DNA of 64,000 nucleotides from Hygrocybe punicea (taxonomy: Eukaryota > Basidiomycota > Agaricomycetes > Agaricales > Hygrophoraceae). Below, piece after piece: positions 10,822-20,930 of this stretch. The notes beneath the pieces were generated by a model, which ran no database searches, had not been told where the DNA came from, and was given only the letters and a program-made list of their open reading frames with translations. The stretch is taken from NCBI GenBank assembly GCA_963556145.1, contig OY744470.1:2790001-2854000 (forward strand), given 5' to 3'. The translations under genes and the position numbers were made by a program. Position 1 is the stretch's first letter; each line of letters starts with the position of its first letter.

Positions 10822-13036
10822 TTATCTAATGTGCTGAGGATGGGAAAACAGAGTTTGGATGTGGTCAACAGTCATCCATGATGCTGCCTGAACCCCTACC
10901 CACTCATGCACATTGTCTCTCATATAAAATGTGAGACAAACACGGTCACCTTCTGTCCAATGAATGCCATGCCTTAAAAGTCGTCCACCCAGATGGACCA
11001 GTGTACCTGAATTGTACTGTAATTGAAGGCTGATGTTCGACAAGTCCAGAATGGCTTCCTTATATGGCCCGATTGTTGCCAAAATGTCATACCACTCTGC
11101 TCATAAATTGTTGTCCCTATATGTCAGTGTTTCCTGATTGCTTATGACTGACATCCCATTGAACACCGAGGACCATTGGCTCAATACATTGAATAGATCG
11201 GCATTGGTTTCCAAATGTCACAATGTCTCTTGGCCACATTTGTACAACTCTGGGTGTGTTATGAAAAGGGTTGCCAATATGAGTGCAATGGATTCCCCCG
11301 AAGCATCCAGCCAGGCCCTCCCACCAGCTTCAGCATTCAAGTCATTCAATGCTGAGGACACCACAAAGGGTTCATTTTGCATCTGCATTCATATGTATTC
11401 AACTACAGCCATGTTTTAAATAATAATACTTACATCGTGTCCTTGTTGAAACAAAGCTGGAGAAAGCTCTACTGTGCCTGGCATAATTGAAGAACATTCA
11501 TGGTTAGCCCGAAATAATGCCAGATTGGTCCTCCAGTTCTTCTTCGCCGCACTTGACATGCTTCGAGACAATAATGTGTTCATGTGCTTCAGTGATTCAG
11601 CAATGATGAGCTGTGGACATGATTCAAATTTTGAGGTGTCATTCAGAAGGTATCCACATACTTGTCAAGTCGGTGTCAATGCATCAGGCAGGTACCAACA
11701 CAGGATACGTCCATGGCAATCCTGGACATGTAGTGGAGTGTTGGCTGTTATTAGTGGATTGAAGAGCAATGGATGATGGTGCATTAGAGCAGCCTCTTTG
11801 TTCGTGTTGAAGCCCATTGGCTTTTGACCCAATCTTGATGAATATCGGTCGGCATCCCATTTCAGCATAACTAAATTTGACTTCAGCGTGGTGTAGAGGG
11901 TCGACATCCCTCTGAGTCCATATCATCGATATATCACGAATCCGGACCAACCCGATGCCGCCATTCGACTTGCATTCGAACCCGACGTAACCTGACGTGA
12001 CGTGACGTGATGTGACCCGATGTGACCGACGTAACCCGACACATGCCGCTTTGTGACGGCCGCTTTTGGGCTAAATCCGGCAGCCTCAAACGCCTCGGAG
12101 TTCCAATTCCAGGAGATGGATCTCTTCGGACTCAATCCCCGACTTCGGATTTACTTTATTTATGCATCCCCTCGTCCTTTCTGAGATATGTAGGACTTTC
12201 TAGATCTTTTCCTTGCATATTCGTTTTCCCCTCCATTTCCTGTCTTCGTTGCTTTGCAACCCCCCTTTGCCATATCCCCATTCCAACCTTTCTTTGTAGC
12301 TTACCATCGGCCGAAATAGACATGTCCGAAAGTAGCTACACACTCCTGTACTATAAAACGGTCCCCGACGACCATACAAAAAAAGATACCATTAGTCCCC
12401 GTTTCCCTTTAGTCAGAATCACCTTTTAATCCCTTCAAATGCTCGTCCACGTAGATCCTTAGCTTTTTATAGTTCACTTCGTCGTCTTTATCGTTGTTTC
12501 TGTATATTCGTTCATCGTTTCCGACCCGACCCGACCCGACCCGACCCGCCGTACCCGACATCGTCGGCATCGTCGGGTTCTTCATTATTTGTCCGTTTTC
12601 ACTCCGTTCATCGCCGGATTCGTCGTTATTAGTCCAGTTTTACGCGGCGGCTTTACTTTTACTAACAATCCCTTTCTTTTACTACTATTCCCGACACTGA
12701 CTTATCCAGTCACTTCTACGCTGACACCCTCTGGTTAGGATCCTTATTTCTTCTTCATATAGTTCCGAAGCCACCAAGAACCCGCATCTACAGTGGAATT
12801 GATTAATGTCAGTAAAAGGCAGCCTTAATAATACCCAGATTTTGGTATGCCAATACCAATCTATCAATCAACAGTTCACAGTCACAAATGACTTGGGTGC
12901 TGAATTCTATTGGTGGTGAGTTGCACCCCATGGATTCAGTGTGTGGGCTGATACGTTGCCTAAATTTGTCTTCTAGGTACATGGAGATTTTGTTGGTGAA
13001 CTTGGCAATCAATCCAGATTGACAAGACTGGCTCAT
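10822..13036 (-). pseudogene. TET/JBP-like 2-oxoglutarate/Fe dioxygenase, pseudogene split by an LTR
   Basis: Read on the minus strand, an N-terminal part (13036-12797, KISMYLEDKFRQRI) is separated by the solo LTR from the remainder. Next come QDCHGRILCWYLPDAL (about 11700), AKKNWRTNLALFRANHE and LSPALFQQGHD (about 11480-11560), HPELYKCGQETL (about 11240), then EWYDILATIGPYKEAILDL and RLLRHGIHWTEGDRVCLTFY (10930-11080). This is the pattern of fungal TET/JBP enzymes, which oxidise 5-methylcytosine and are linked to KDZ transposons. The distal His-x-G-x-R region survives (HGIHWTEGDR). The metal-binding HxD expected before WYD reads YRD (LTYRDNN), losing the His. Stops at about 11210 and 11110 confirm a pseudogene. 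Confidence 0.75.
11892..12792 (+). mobile_element. Solo LTR, 901 bp, TSD GTGG
   Basis: Starts TGTAGA and ends TCTACA (6 bp inverted termini, TG...CA). It is flanked by identical GTGG tetramers at 11888-11891 and 12793-12796. Removing the LTR and one GTGG joins minus-strand dioxygenase-like sequence on both sides. No internal retrotransposon domain is present, so it is a solo LTR left by recombination. It contains five tandem GACCC words near 12523-12547. It is the inverted relative of the 1-504 LTR. Confidence 0.85.
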
Positions 13037-13965
13037 TTGGTGAGAGTTGGGATTGAAGGTTATGAAAGAAGTTAATATTACCTATTTCATATTTCCATCT
13101 TCAAACAAAATAAATTTCAAAAGTCAACCAAGAATCAAACTAATATCAAGGCCGAGGCCAATGCTCATGTGTATTCTGATGCCCAAACAATAGCTACTGG
13201 AAGAAAAAGTGGCAATTCCAATTTGCATTCACTTTCCATGCAACACCAACCTCGTCAATGGGTTCAGAACATGTTCATTCCAAAGCCAAGGTTGATATCA
13301 ATGCTGATGGTGATGCTCAGAGGAGGAGCTTAATGCTAACGCCCATGAAGTTGTGATTCTTATGACATCTTAAATAAACCTCTCAACTACATCAGATATT
13401 TACAATACATTTCAGTAGTTGTTTCAGGATATGTTCAGGCCAAGGCCAATACTGATAGTTTTGCCAATGCCGAAATGAATGCAATGGTTAAAGCTGTGAC
13501 AACATTAGGTGTTCATTAGCCATGAAAACAAATTCACCCTCCCAATTGGTGCAAAAGAATTTCAGGCCGATGCTGATGCCAATTCTGATGCTGATTCTGA
13601 TGCTGATTCTGATTCTTGATGTCTATGCTGATTCCAAGACTTTTGCTACCACGTTGTGTGGTTATATTCAATGTGAAAGCTACCTTACTGCCAAGAGTGG
13701 CTTAACAAGAGGCTGATGCAAATGCTGATGCCAATGCCGATGCTCAATCTGATGCTTGAAATCTCTACATACAATGTACCATAAAGGAGAATAAACTAGG
13801 AAACAACAAAAAAAAAAAACAGAATCTGATGCTTATGCCAACTCTGTTGCTATTATAACTTGATGGTAAATTCAATATGAGTCCTAATGTAACAACGAGG
13901 CTGATGCTGATGCCAATGCCAATGCCAATGCCGACTAACCCAGTGGTCTGACCTGCAGAACACAG
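13037..13965. repeat. Degenerate GATGCC/AATGCC hexamer-rich sequence, no gene
   Basis: Clusters such as GCCGATGCTGATGCC (13565), GCTGATGCCAATGCCGATGC (about 13725) and GATGCTGATGCCAATGCC (about 13900) recur through the block. There is an A-rich run at 13809-13820. No long intact frame exists. The same hexamer theme appears in the KDZ intron (7260), at 4565 and at 9290, suggesting slippage-derived filler in this genome. Confidence 0.6.
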
Positions 13966-14409
13966 AACATCAGCCTAATGGTCTGTAACAGGTAACAATG
14001 CCTCTGCAGAACATCGGCCCAACAGTCTGAGATGGGTAACAATACCCCCACAGAACATCGGCCCAATGGTCTGTAACGAGGAACAATGCCCCTGGAGAAC
14101 ATTGGCCAAATGGTCTGTAATGAGCAACAATACCCCAGGAGAACATCGGCCCAATGGTCTGTAATGAGTAACAATACTCCCAGAGAACATCGGCCCAACA
14201 GTCTGTAACGAGTAACAATACCCCTGGAGAACATCGGCCCAACCGTCTGTAATGAGTAACAATACCCCTGGAGAACATTGGCCCAACGGTCTGAGACGGG
14301 TGACAATACCCCTGGAGAACATCAGCCCAACGGTCTGAGACAGGTGACAATACCCCCGGAGAACATTGATTGGCCCAATGGTCTCACATGTGTGACAATA
14401 TTCTGGCAG
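13966..14409. repeat. 44 bp tandem repeat, ~10 copies
   Basis: Units begin AACATCGGCCCAA and end CCCCTGGAG or similar, with 44 bp spacing over nine consecutive units. A tenth is 48 bp. Because 44 is not a multiple of 3, the minus-strand frame rotates each unit. All three minus frames remain open (13935-14306, 13970-14350, 13975-14466) and encode rotating versions of the same peptide (GPMFSRGIVT-like). These frames are repeat artefacts rather than genes. Confidence 0.9.
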
Positions 14410-14462
14410 AGATTTGGCCCCCCCATCTGACTCAATAACTTTGACATTCCTTAGTTGCACTA

Positions 14463-16219
14463 TCAAGAACCTAACAATAACATTTTATCAGCCCAGATCA
14501 GCTGTCCCATCTCGGACTTAACATTGTCAACCTTGGTTGACCCATCTGACACGAGATAAGTCACAGCATGATGTGGTCTGGGGGAAGAAGCTCTAAGAGA
14601 GCATACCATGAGTCTATTCCTGGGCCCCATGCAAGCTCGGCTATAGCCCACGATCGATCAATCACAAATGGGATGGCCACACCAAGGGCAAGCACTATTG
14701 ATGAGTGGACAGGACCATATGATGTTGATACAGGGAAGATTGTTGGCCATTTGTCTTCTGTAGTCTGAGTACCTGCATTGACGAGTTGTGCAGGCGGTGC
14801 AATCGGTGGGATAATTTCAGTGGGAACTGGTAGGTGAGGGGGCTGTACGGCTGGGTCGGGTGATGGGCGCGGCATTGGGGTAGCAGGCAATGGTTGCAGC
14901 AGTGAGTGCTGCTCCATGGTCAAGCACCTGCGCATAAGTCTGAAAAATCATGTTCATATATACTAAGCTGAGATACAAAAACAGGGGCCGACAGTAGTGC
15001 TTGGGGGGGTGGTATATCACATTGGGGGATGCTGGGGTGCATTTGTGACGTGTTTTGGGGTGTGTATGCGGTACAGATAATCTGTGGGTCACTTGCGGCA
15101 TGTTGTGGTGTGTGGTTGACGCATTCTTGGGTTTCCCTGGTTGTGCAGATGAAGGTGGCGGCGTTTGGGCTGATATCGATGCATGGTGGGTGGTGGTGAC
15201 ATGGCAGTTGTGGTTTGGCTTGGTTTGGACTCGTTTGGGCATGCAGCCGTTCATGTTGGCTGTTTCTGGGGCGACAGCAACAGATTCGGGTGCTGGGGCT
15301 GCAGGTGGGGCGTTGGGTACACTCTACAGGGCATCATGGTGGTTGGTAATGTGGTGGGTGTGTTGGATGACAGCGGCATTGTTGGGCTGCATGTGGATGG
15401 TGTTGGGGCCTGTGAAATGGTCGATGGGGGTGCTGTTGATGCTGTGGGGGCTTGGGACGTGGTTGCCAGGGTGGGGGATGCGAACATTCTTGCGTTTGTT
15501 GTTGGCCATCTTTTTTCTGCCTGTGGTGAGTCTTGTGCCTTCATTTCAGGGTGCATACCTTCCATTGCATGACAGAGCACCTGTCGTGCTGTCTTTTCCT
15601 TCTGTCTCATCTTTTCCTTTGCCTTTTACCCTGCGTTTTTCTCTTTCTCCTCGCATTTGTCCGCTAACCATTTTTGCAGTTCAAGTATACGCGAGCTCCT
15701 TTTCGGTCTTTCTGGTCTTTGGGTTTCATGTTTTTGTTGCCATAACATAGGTCCATAGTTTTGTAAGTGGTATAAACAGAGAAGTAGTCAGGGAGTGGAG
15801 ATAATTCAGGCGTGTGAAAAAAAAGTGAGTTCAGAGGTAAGGGAATAAAACAGAACGAGAAACAAAAGATAATGGATATCAATGATAAATGAGATGGGCG
15901 AGGGGAGAGTGTCGATTCTGTTGCATTTTCACGCTTCATTTGCACATCCTCTTGAGTTCCTGGTGGAATTCCTTCAATATTTGAAATTTCATGTTTGGAT
16001 CCTTTCGAGATCTGGTCCTATGGTTGCGTGGCTCGAATCACTCTCATCACCACGTTGGAGAGGGAATCTCCAGGCCTCTTGGGGGAAGACTCAGGGGGAG
16101 TTGCAGTGGGGAGGGGAAAGCTGGGGAAAACCCTGGATGATGATGACTAAGCTATAAACAGGAAAGGAAACACTATCTAGGGGTCCTCAAGGTCCTAGGG
16201 GCTCGCAGCACCTGCAGCA
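14463..16219 (-). mobile_element. Non-autonomous LTR element, 3' truncated (family of 51.0-57.5 kb)
   Basis: The 5' LTR is 16056-16219 on the minus strand, ending CTCCA at 16056. It is followed by a putative primer-binding site (TGGTGATGAGAG) and a leader. The ORF region (15750-14561) encodes a basic/charged N-terminus (KEKMRQKEKTARQVL), a Pro/Thr/His-rich middle and a conserved C-terminal block (NAGTQT, IPFVIDRSWAIAELAWG, LLELLPPD). The polypurine tract and 3' LTR are missing, and sequence passes into the 44 bp repeats. The region 15790-15835 preserves the uninterrupted site into which another element inserted in the copy at 53.7/55.8 kb. Confidence 0.75.
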
Positions 16220-16911
16220 CCATGCAAACAACAGATCTCAGCACCTACCACCAGACTTAGGAGGATATCGCGTACCAAGCGATTTTCCACCCAACCGAGC
16301 ACACAACCCCAACTGAACGTCGACGATGTACTGGACACCCCACCAGCAACCCCACACAAAGGGCACTGTGATCAACAATGCAGGAACTGTGGGGCGCACA
16401 GCAAACCCACACCACCCCCGAGAACAACATCACACATGGCCCCAAATGCATCAAACACCACCACATCCCAATCTTCACAGTCTAGACAAGCCAGGACCCA
16501 GACAACGACATTGGGGACATGCAGCCTAAAGTCGAACTGGACACCGACAACTTGATATTCACCAGGAAAACTGACCCATTCAAGAAGGAATGCATTGACA
16601 CTATACTGGAAAATGTCCACTTCAGAGTGATAAATGTCAAAGCCATTGGTGCCAAATAGAATAATCCTTTATTTATTTGAGACTTAAATTCAATATTTAG
16701 GCTTGGCCTAAATGAAAATCTAAAGATTATACTTTGTAGAAATAACTTTAGATCCCAACTAAATGTTGAAACTCCTCATGTGTGAGGTAATACTTAGTTT
16801 ATAATTATTTTGGGCTTAGCATAATTGATTTCTATGCAGAGCACCTTACATTGACACGTGACCAAGTCTCGTGACAATTGTTCAATTTACTTTCTCCGTT
16901 TACTTTGCCAA
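16220..16911. other. Intergenic, nothing recognised
   Basis: The left half has Pro/His/Thr-rich open frames on both strands (16326-16529 plus, 16372-16620 minus) like retroelement filler. The right half (16660-16860) is AT-rich and is the likely promoter of the downstream gene. No domain was recognised. Confidence 0.4.
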
Positions 16912-18158
16912 ATGTCTAGGACCACAAGGGGGACGGGTAAGTCAACACTTGCCAATGCCCACCGAAGTAACTCGGATGTCGCACCCGAGCTTGAACAACC
17001 CATCTCAGTTGGCGAGCCATTCAAGGCCTTACGAGATATCACACATCTTTTTCGGATGCCTGAAAGCCTAAACCCTTCCACGCCTGCTCCAACCCAGCGG
17101 AGACGTCGCCCCAAGATACCCAGCACGACGGCGAGGCTGGGGCTGGCACAAGAACGGCCGCCTACACCTGCACAAACAACACAGCCGATGCCAATAGTGT
17201 CATCACTACCCCCTTCCTCTCCACCTTCCACATCGCCCACCGTCGAGGTCCAGCAGCTCTGCGGTAACTCCGTCGCTGTAGCGATCACTGCGACGGACCA
17301 TCCACTAGCCGGGGATAACACTCACCCATCCACTCCCGATCCATTCGGATTCCTCGCTGTAGAGCGTAAGCTCAAAGCCGCACGCATCCAACGTGCAAAT
17401 TACGAGGGATACGACTTTGCGGACGATGGCGACTGGGAAGTCCTCGTTCCTGACGACGATCAGTGCTTCGACGAGGGAGACTCGTCCATCCACATATTCC
17501 CGACTCCGATGCCCCGCGCAAATACAGGGAGACTTGGGAATGGGAATAGCGTAAAGAAAAGGGATGCGTCGACACCTTACGGACGCTCGCACAAGCGCAG
17601 TCCCCGAGATTTGGTTGGGCTCTCTAGCCCGTCTACGAGCTCGCTCCCGTCCACGCCTTCTCCATCCAAACCTTCGCGTATGCGGCAGCAGGCCTTGACG
17701 GACGGGGAATCTCCTGAACCTGAAACCGGACGACGGAGTACTACTTCAGCGCGGACCCAGAAGTCGACTGGCGGAAAGAAACAGAGACTGAACGATCGAA
17801 AGGCGGCAAGGAGCTCGGAGGCGCCGTTACTAAGGCGGACACAGCGTGTGAAAGGAGTTGACAGGAAGATTGAAGAGGAAAGACAGCCTGAGAAGACTCG
17901 GAGGGTGAGAAAGGGCACAATTCATGGAAAGGGTAAAACCAAGGTGAAAACCAAAAAGGTAATGACGGAGGCGAAGGTGGTGCCCGTGGGAGAGGGAGAT
18001 CCGGGCATAGAGGTATGCCGAATTCGCTACTCCTCTACGTTTTGAGCGCTCGACTGAACGAAACTTAGAAATGGGCACAAGAGAGACAAGCTCGGAATGA
18101 ATATTTCAGAAAGCTGGCAGAATACAGCTTTGAGAAAGAGAACGTGTACATTGTTTGA
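16912..18158 (+). CDS. Sororin-like cohesion protein candidate, 396 aa
   Basis: Exon 1 is 16912-18012, a phase-0 intron 18013-18068 (GTATGC...TTAG), exon 2 18069-18158. The ATG at 16912 (MSRTTRGTGKST) was chosen over the upstream in-frame ATG because it starts the charged region. The protein is mostly disordered: Ser/Pro/Thr-rich, then very basic (RRTQRVKGVDRKIEEER). Three short ordered islands stand out: FKALRDITHLF (~39-49), DPFGFLAVERKLKA (~143-156) and the C-terminal helix KWAQERQARNEYFRKL ending FEKENVYIV. An FGF motif, a conserved C-terminal aromatic/acidic helix and a KEN box are features of sororin, the WAPL antagonist that protects cohesin. Here the KEN lies inside the C-terminal block. 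The assignment is an inference; that it is a real gene is well supported. It has its own strand and spacing and no repeat signature. Confidence 0.6.
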
Positions 18159-18624
18159 GCTATTATTCATATTATTGGTTGCTAGCCAGCAAACTGTTGA
18201 TCTTCCAAATATGTGGTTGCTTGGCGCTCAAATACGTGGCGTAACAAATATTAATGGGGAAAGGGCCGCCGTTGCCCTGATAGGAACTCTTTGTTAATTT
18301 GTTCACGTTTCAAATATCCCGTAATTATATCGACTTCTACACGAGTGCCAGCTCTCTTGATTCCGACAGCGGACACTGGCAGGAGCGGCGAGCTACTAGC
18401 TTACTGTTATGCAGCTTTTGGCGGCCAACTTGGCCCCGAACTTGAAATGGATAAACTGTGCGACGTTAACGGTTAACGCGCGTCGCCCTGATCAGACTAA
18501 ATATTAGCGAAATCACACGGCAATCGCGGATCTCCAATACTTGACAGGTCGCTTTAAAACACCCCAAGTTCATTTTTTCCCTCAACTCGAGTTCCTTGTT
18601 CTCTCCCTTGCAAGTGTCGCAACA
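18159..18624. promoter_or_regulatory. Intergenic, promoter of the secreted protein gene
   Basis: About 465 bp with no coding frame of note. The stretch 18540-18624 (CTTTAAAACACC, then a CT-rich run CCCTCAACTCGAGTTCC) resembles a basidiomycete core promoter and CT-rich transcription start region just before the ATG at 18625. Confidence 0.4.
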
Positions 18625-19124
18625 ATGTTCCGCTCTTTAACCCTCCTTCTCTTCGTTGTTGCTGCTTCCTTCGTGGGCTCACACGCCCAACAACCATCTC
18701 AAACGCCATCGTGTTTCACTTGTCCTCCCCAGGACAACGGTGGTTACGACCTGGGTCAGAAGGACGAGACGGCCGACCCGATCTTTTGCTCGTACCCGGC
18801 CGTTGCAGGTGAAGATCCCAACGATTTTTACTGCACCTACTCCAGGGTTCGTGTTGCAATTGTTTTTGATATTTTGTCGGCATTGATGCTGATCGTTCAA
18901 TACTCATGCAGGTCGATGGCAGTCTTGTAACGGACAATGACTTTAATTACTGTCCCAAAACGGCTGGCGGTAGTGCTTGTGCGAACCGCAGGAGGAGACG
19001 CAATGCTCTTCCCCGGTCGCCTCGCGCGTCGGATCCATATCTCCAGGCCCGCAGCCCCAAGCCCGACGTAATGCAGACTCGCAGCAAGTTGGGCGCACTG
19101 AAGAAGCGTCGCCAAGATGCTTAG
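18625..19124 (+). CDS. Small secreted cysteine-containing protein, 144 aa
   Basis: Exon 1 is 18625-18846, intron 18847-18911 (GTTCGT...ATGCAG), exon 2 18912-19124, in phase. Residues 1-21 form a signal peptide (MFRSLTLLLFVVAASFVGSHA). The mature part has six cysteines (SCFTCPPQ, IFCSYP, FYCTYS, NYCPK, SACANRRRRR) then a basic tail with three dibasic/polybasic stretches (RRRRR, KKRRQDA) that could be processed or could bind wall or nucleic acid polyanions. The cysteine pattern matches a recurrent basidiomycete secreted family of unknown role. It lies between the sororin-like gene and TRAPPC11 in the host gene island. Effector-like by size, but no function can be assigned. Confidence 0.75.
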
Positions 19125-20320
19125 ATTGAATATCAGGCATGTTTGTCAATCATGGACTCGCTGTAGAAAGCTAATAATCCCCCCGCTTCAATCGTTTAGT
19201 TTTGGGAAAACATTCTAATCTGCCGAAACCACATTCTTTTTTCCCCCGTCCCTCGCTCGCGGCAGAGGACAATTACACCCTGATGTTACATACACACACT
19301 CTCTCTGACAAATCGTCCCTTCATTTTTTTTAAGAACTTTCCTTCATTCCATACATTTGAACAGTGTGCCTGCATACTCGGCCGGTTCATTTACTTATAC
19401 TGATATTTTATGCAATTATACCCGATTTGGAATTCCAACCGCATTGCATTAGAAGCTGACTCAGCTGGGGTAACTCCGGCACTACGGAAAGTCAACTAAG
19501 CAGGGTCGGCCAAAGGTCCCTTGGAATTGGATAATCAATGCAAACCAAACGATGTAGGAAGTTCGACAGACCAACTGCAAGGTCAAACGGTCCAAATTAC
19601 TTCTACTTGTATCTGTGCCAGAGAGTTACGGAAGACTGAATGGACGCCACCATGACATGAATCTGCCAGTGCAATTAAAACCTGACGGACGTGAGGACCA
19701 CCAGGGCGAACTTCGGCCGTCGAGGAACGCACTATTAGCCCTATGACAATGGGATGGGAACTGATGTTCAATGGGCCATGCGATGGGGCGACAACAGGTT
19801 CGCTTTTTGACGACAGCCTGACGGCCATCCCCCTTCGTCGGTGCTAGGTGCCGTCTCCATTAACCAATTTTAATAGTCCCTTCAGGAATTCCTGTCGAGC
19901 CGTGAGAGGCAATCGTTTCGCTCTACCCCGTCTTGGGCGCATAGATTTTCATTTCGCTCATGACAGATTGCAATTGTCTAAAACTCATGCAGTACCGGTG
20001 ATGGTAGTCTTTGCCTTCCAACAAAGTACGGAGCCCTGCCCCACGGAGTGCACGTTGCCTAAAGCGTCGATGTCATCTCTCACTGTTTATGACCGCAATT
20101 GCAAGTTAGTAACCAAGTCATGAAGGATACTTCAAATTATTTACATAGATGCATTGGTATTAGTGTAGGACTAGCATTCGTTACTTCTTCCATTTGACTT
20201 GACGTTTGCAACTGCTGCGATCTCGAATGACCGCTGAATGCTAGCGAACACAGAGCATCCTTCGGACCCGCCGATATGCTAGCAAGTGTTTCCTGATACC
20301 ACCACGCAGCGGAGACAGGA
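19125..20320. other. Intergenic ~1.2 kb
   Basis: Short open frames exist (19583-19828 minus, 81 aa; 19848-20123 plus, 91 aa) but none has a recognisable domain, signal peptide or convincing splice context. 19150-19430 looks like 3' UTR and intergenic sequence (CT-rich, T-runs). Confidence 0.4.
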
Positions 20321-20688
20321 TTACATAACAGTCACGACGGCAGCGGCCGCTGCAACCAAGAAAGGCACCATGGCGCGATGGGACGGTAGAGCGGTATTGA
20401 TTGCCTGCGTTCATTCATTGTTAGATAGACCATTAGTTGAACATGGTGTGAATGGGACTAACAAAGTCTTTGGGGCAATCCCCGTCGCACCCGAGATTGT
20501 TATTGAGGACGATGACGCGAGCTGTGCCCTCGTCAATGGGAGCTGGGGCCGCTTCCGGGAAGGGAGATGCGGATACTGTTAAAAGACGAAGCATTGAAGT
20601 ATATTTTGAAGGGCAAGGAGAGGGAGGACTCACCGAGAAAGAGGGCGGAGAGTGCGAGGAGAGCAACATATAATTTGGAGCAGTACAT
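20321..20688 (-). CDS. Tiny secreted protein with GPI-like C-terminus, 83 aa, three exons
   Basis: Exons on the minus strand: 20688-20634, 20575-20463, 20404-20321. Introns are GTGAGT...AACAG and GTTAGT...GCAG, the latter with a good branch point (CTAAC). The product starts with a signal peptide (MYCSKLYVALLALSALFL then VSASP). It has a short mature stretch with two cysteines (LGCDGDCPKDF) and ends in a hydrophobic tail (MVPFLVAAAAAVVTVM), as in GPI-anchored proteins. Without the last splice the frame stops at 20433 after 65 residues, losing the tail. It is divergent from TRAPPC11, with starts 240 bp apart, so they share a promoter region. Confidence in the gene rests on splice signals and the two-ended hydrophobic layout. 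Confidence 0.55.
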
Positions 20689-20930
20689 GTTTTAAAGCGT
20701 CGTTCGTTGGACGTGCCAGTGGTGCGTTTTAATAATGAAGGTGTAGATGATGTGATTAACGAGGGGGTGATGCCAGATGAAGTTTTGTGAAGGTCCTGTG
20801 GGATTTTATACGGGCCATAGTGGATGGAGAAGCGGCACCTTGAGCCAGGAATGGGGATTGCGTTGTAAAAGAAAAATACAACGAAGAAAACAAGATATAA
20901 CGTCACGTGCTACCGACCTTCACCGTGACG

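Noticed and set aside
1..12396. The inverted ~500 bp copies at both ends as terminal inverted repeats of one 12.4 kb KDZ transposon
   Set aside because: The right copy has its own TG...CA ends and a private GTGG duplication and splits the dioxygenase gene, so it is an independent solo LTR. The left copy is simply another LTR in opposite orientation.
13966..14409. CRISPR-like array
   Set aside because: Units are contiguous 44 bp repeats without unique spacers, and the organism is a fungus.
13935..14466. Three overlapping minus-strand ORFs
   Set aside because: Frame rotation of a 44 bp tandem repeat explains all three.
15055..15750. 231-codon plus-strand ORF rich in Trp/Val/Gly
   Set aside because: Antisense of the Pro/His/Thr-rich ORF of the LTR element at 14463-16219.
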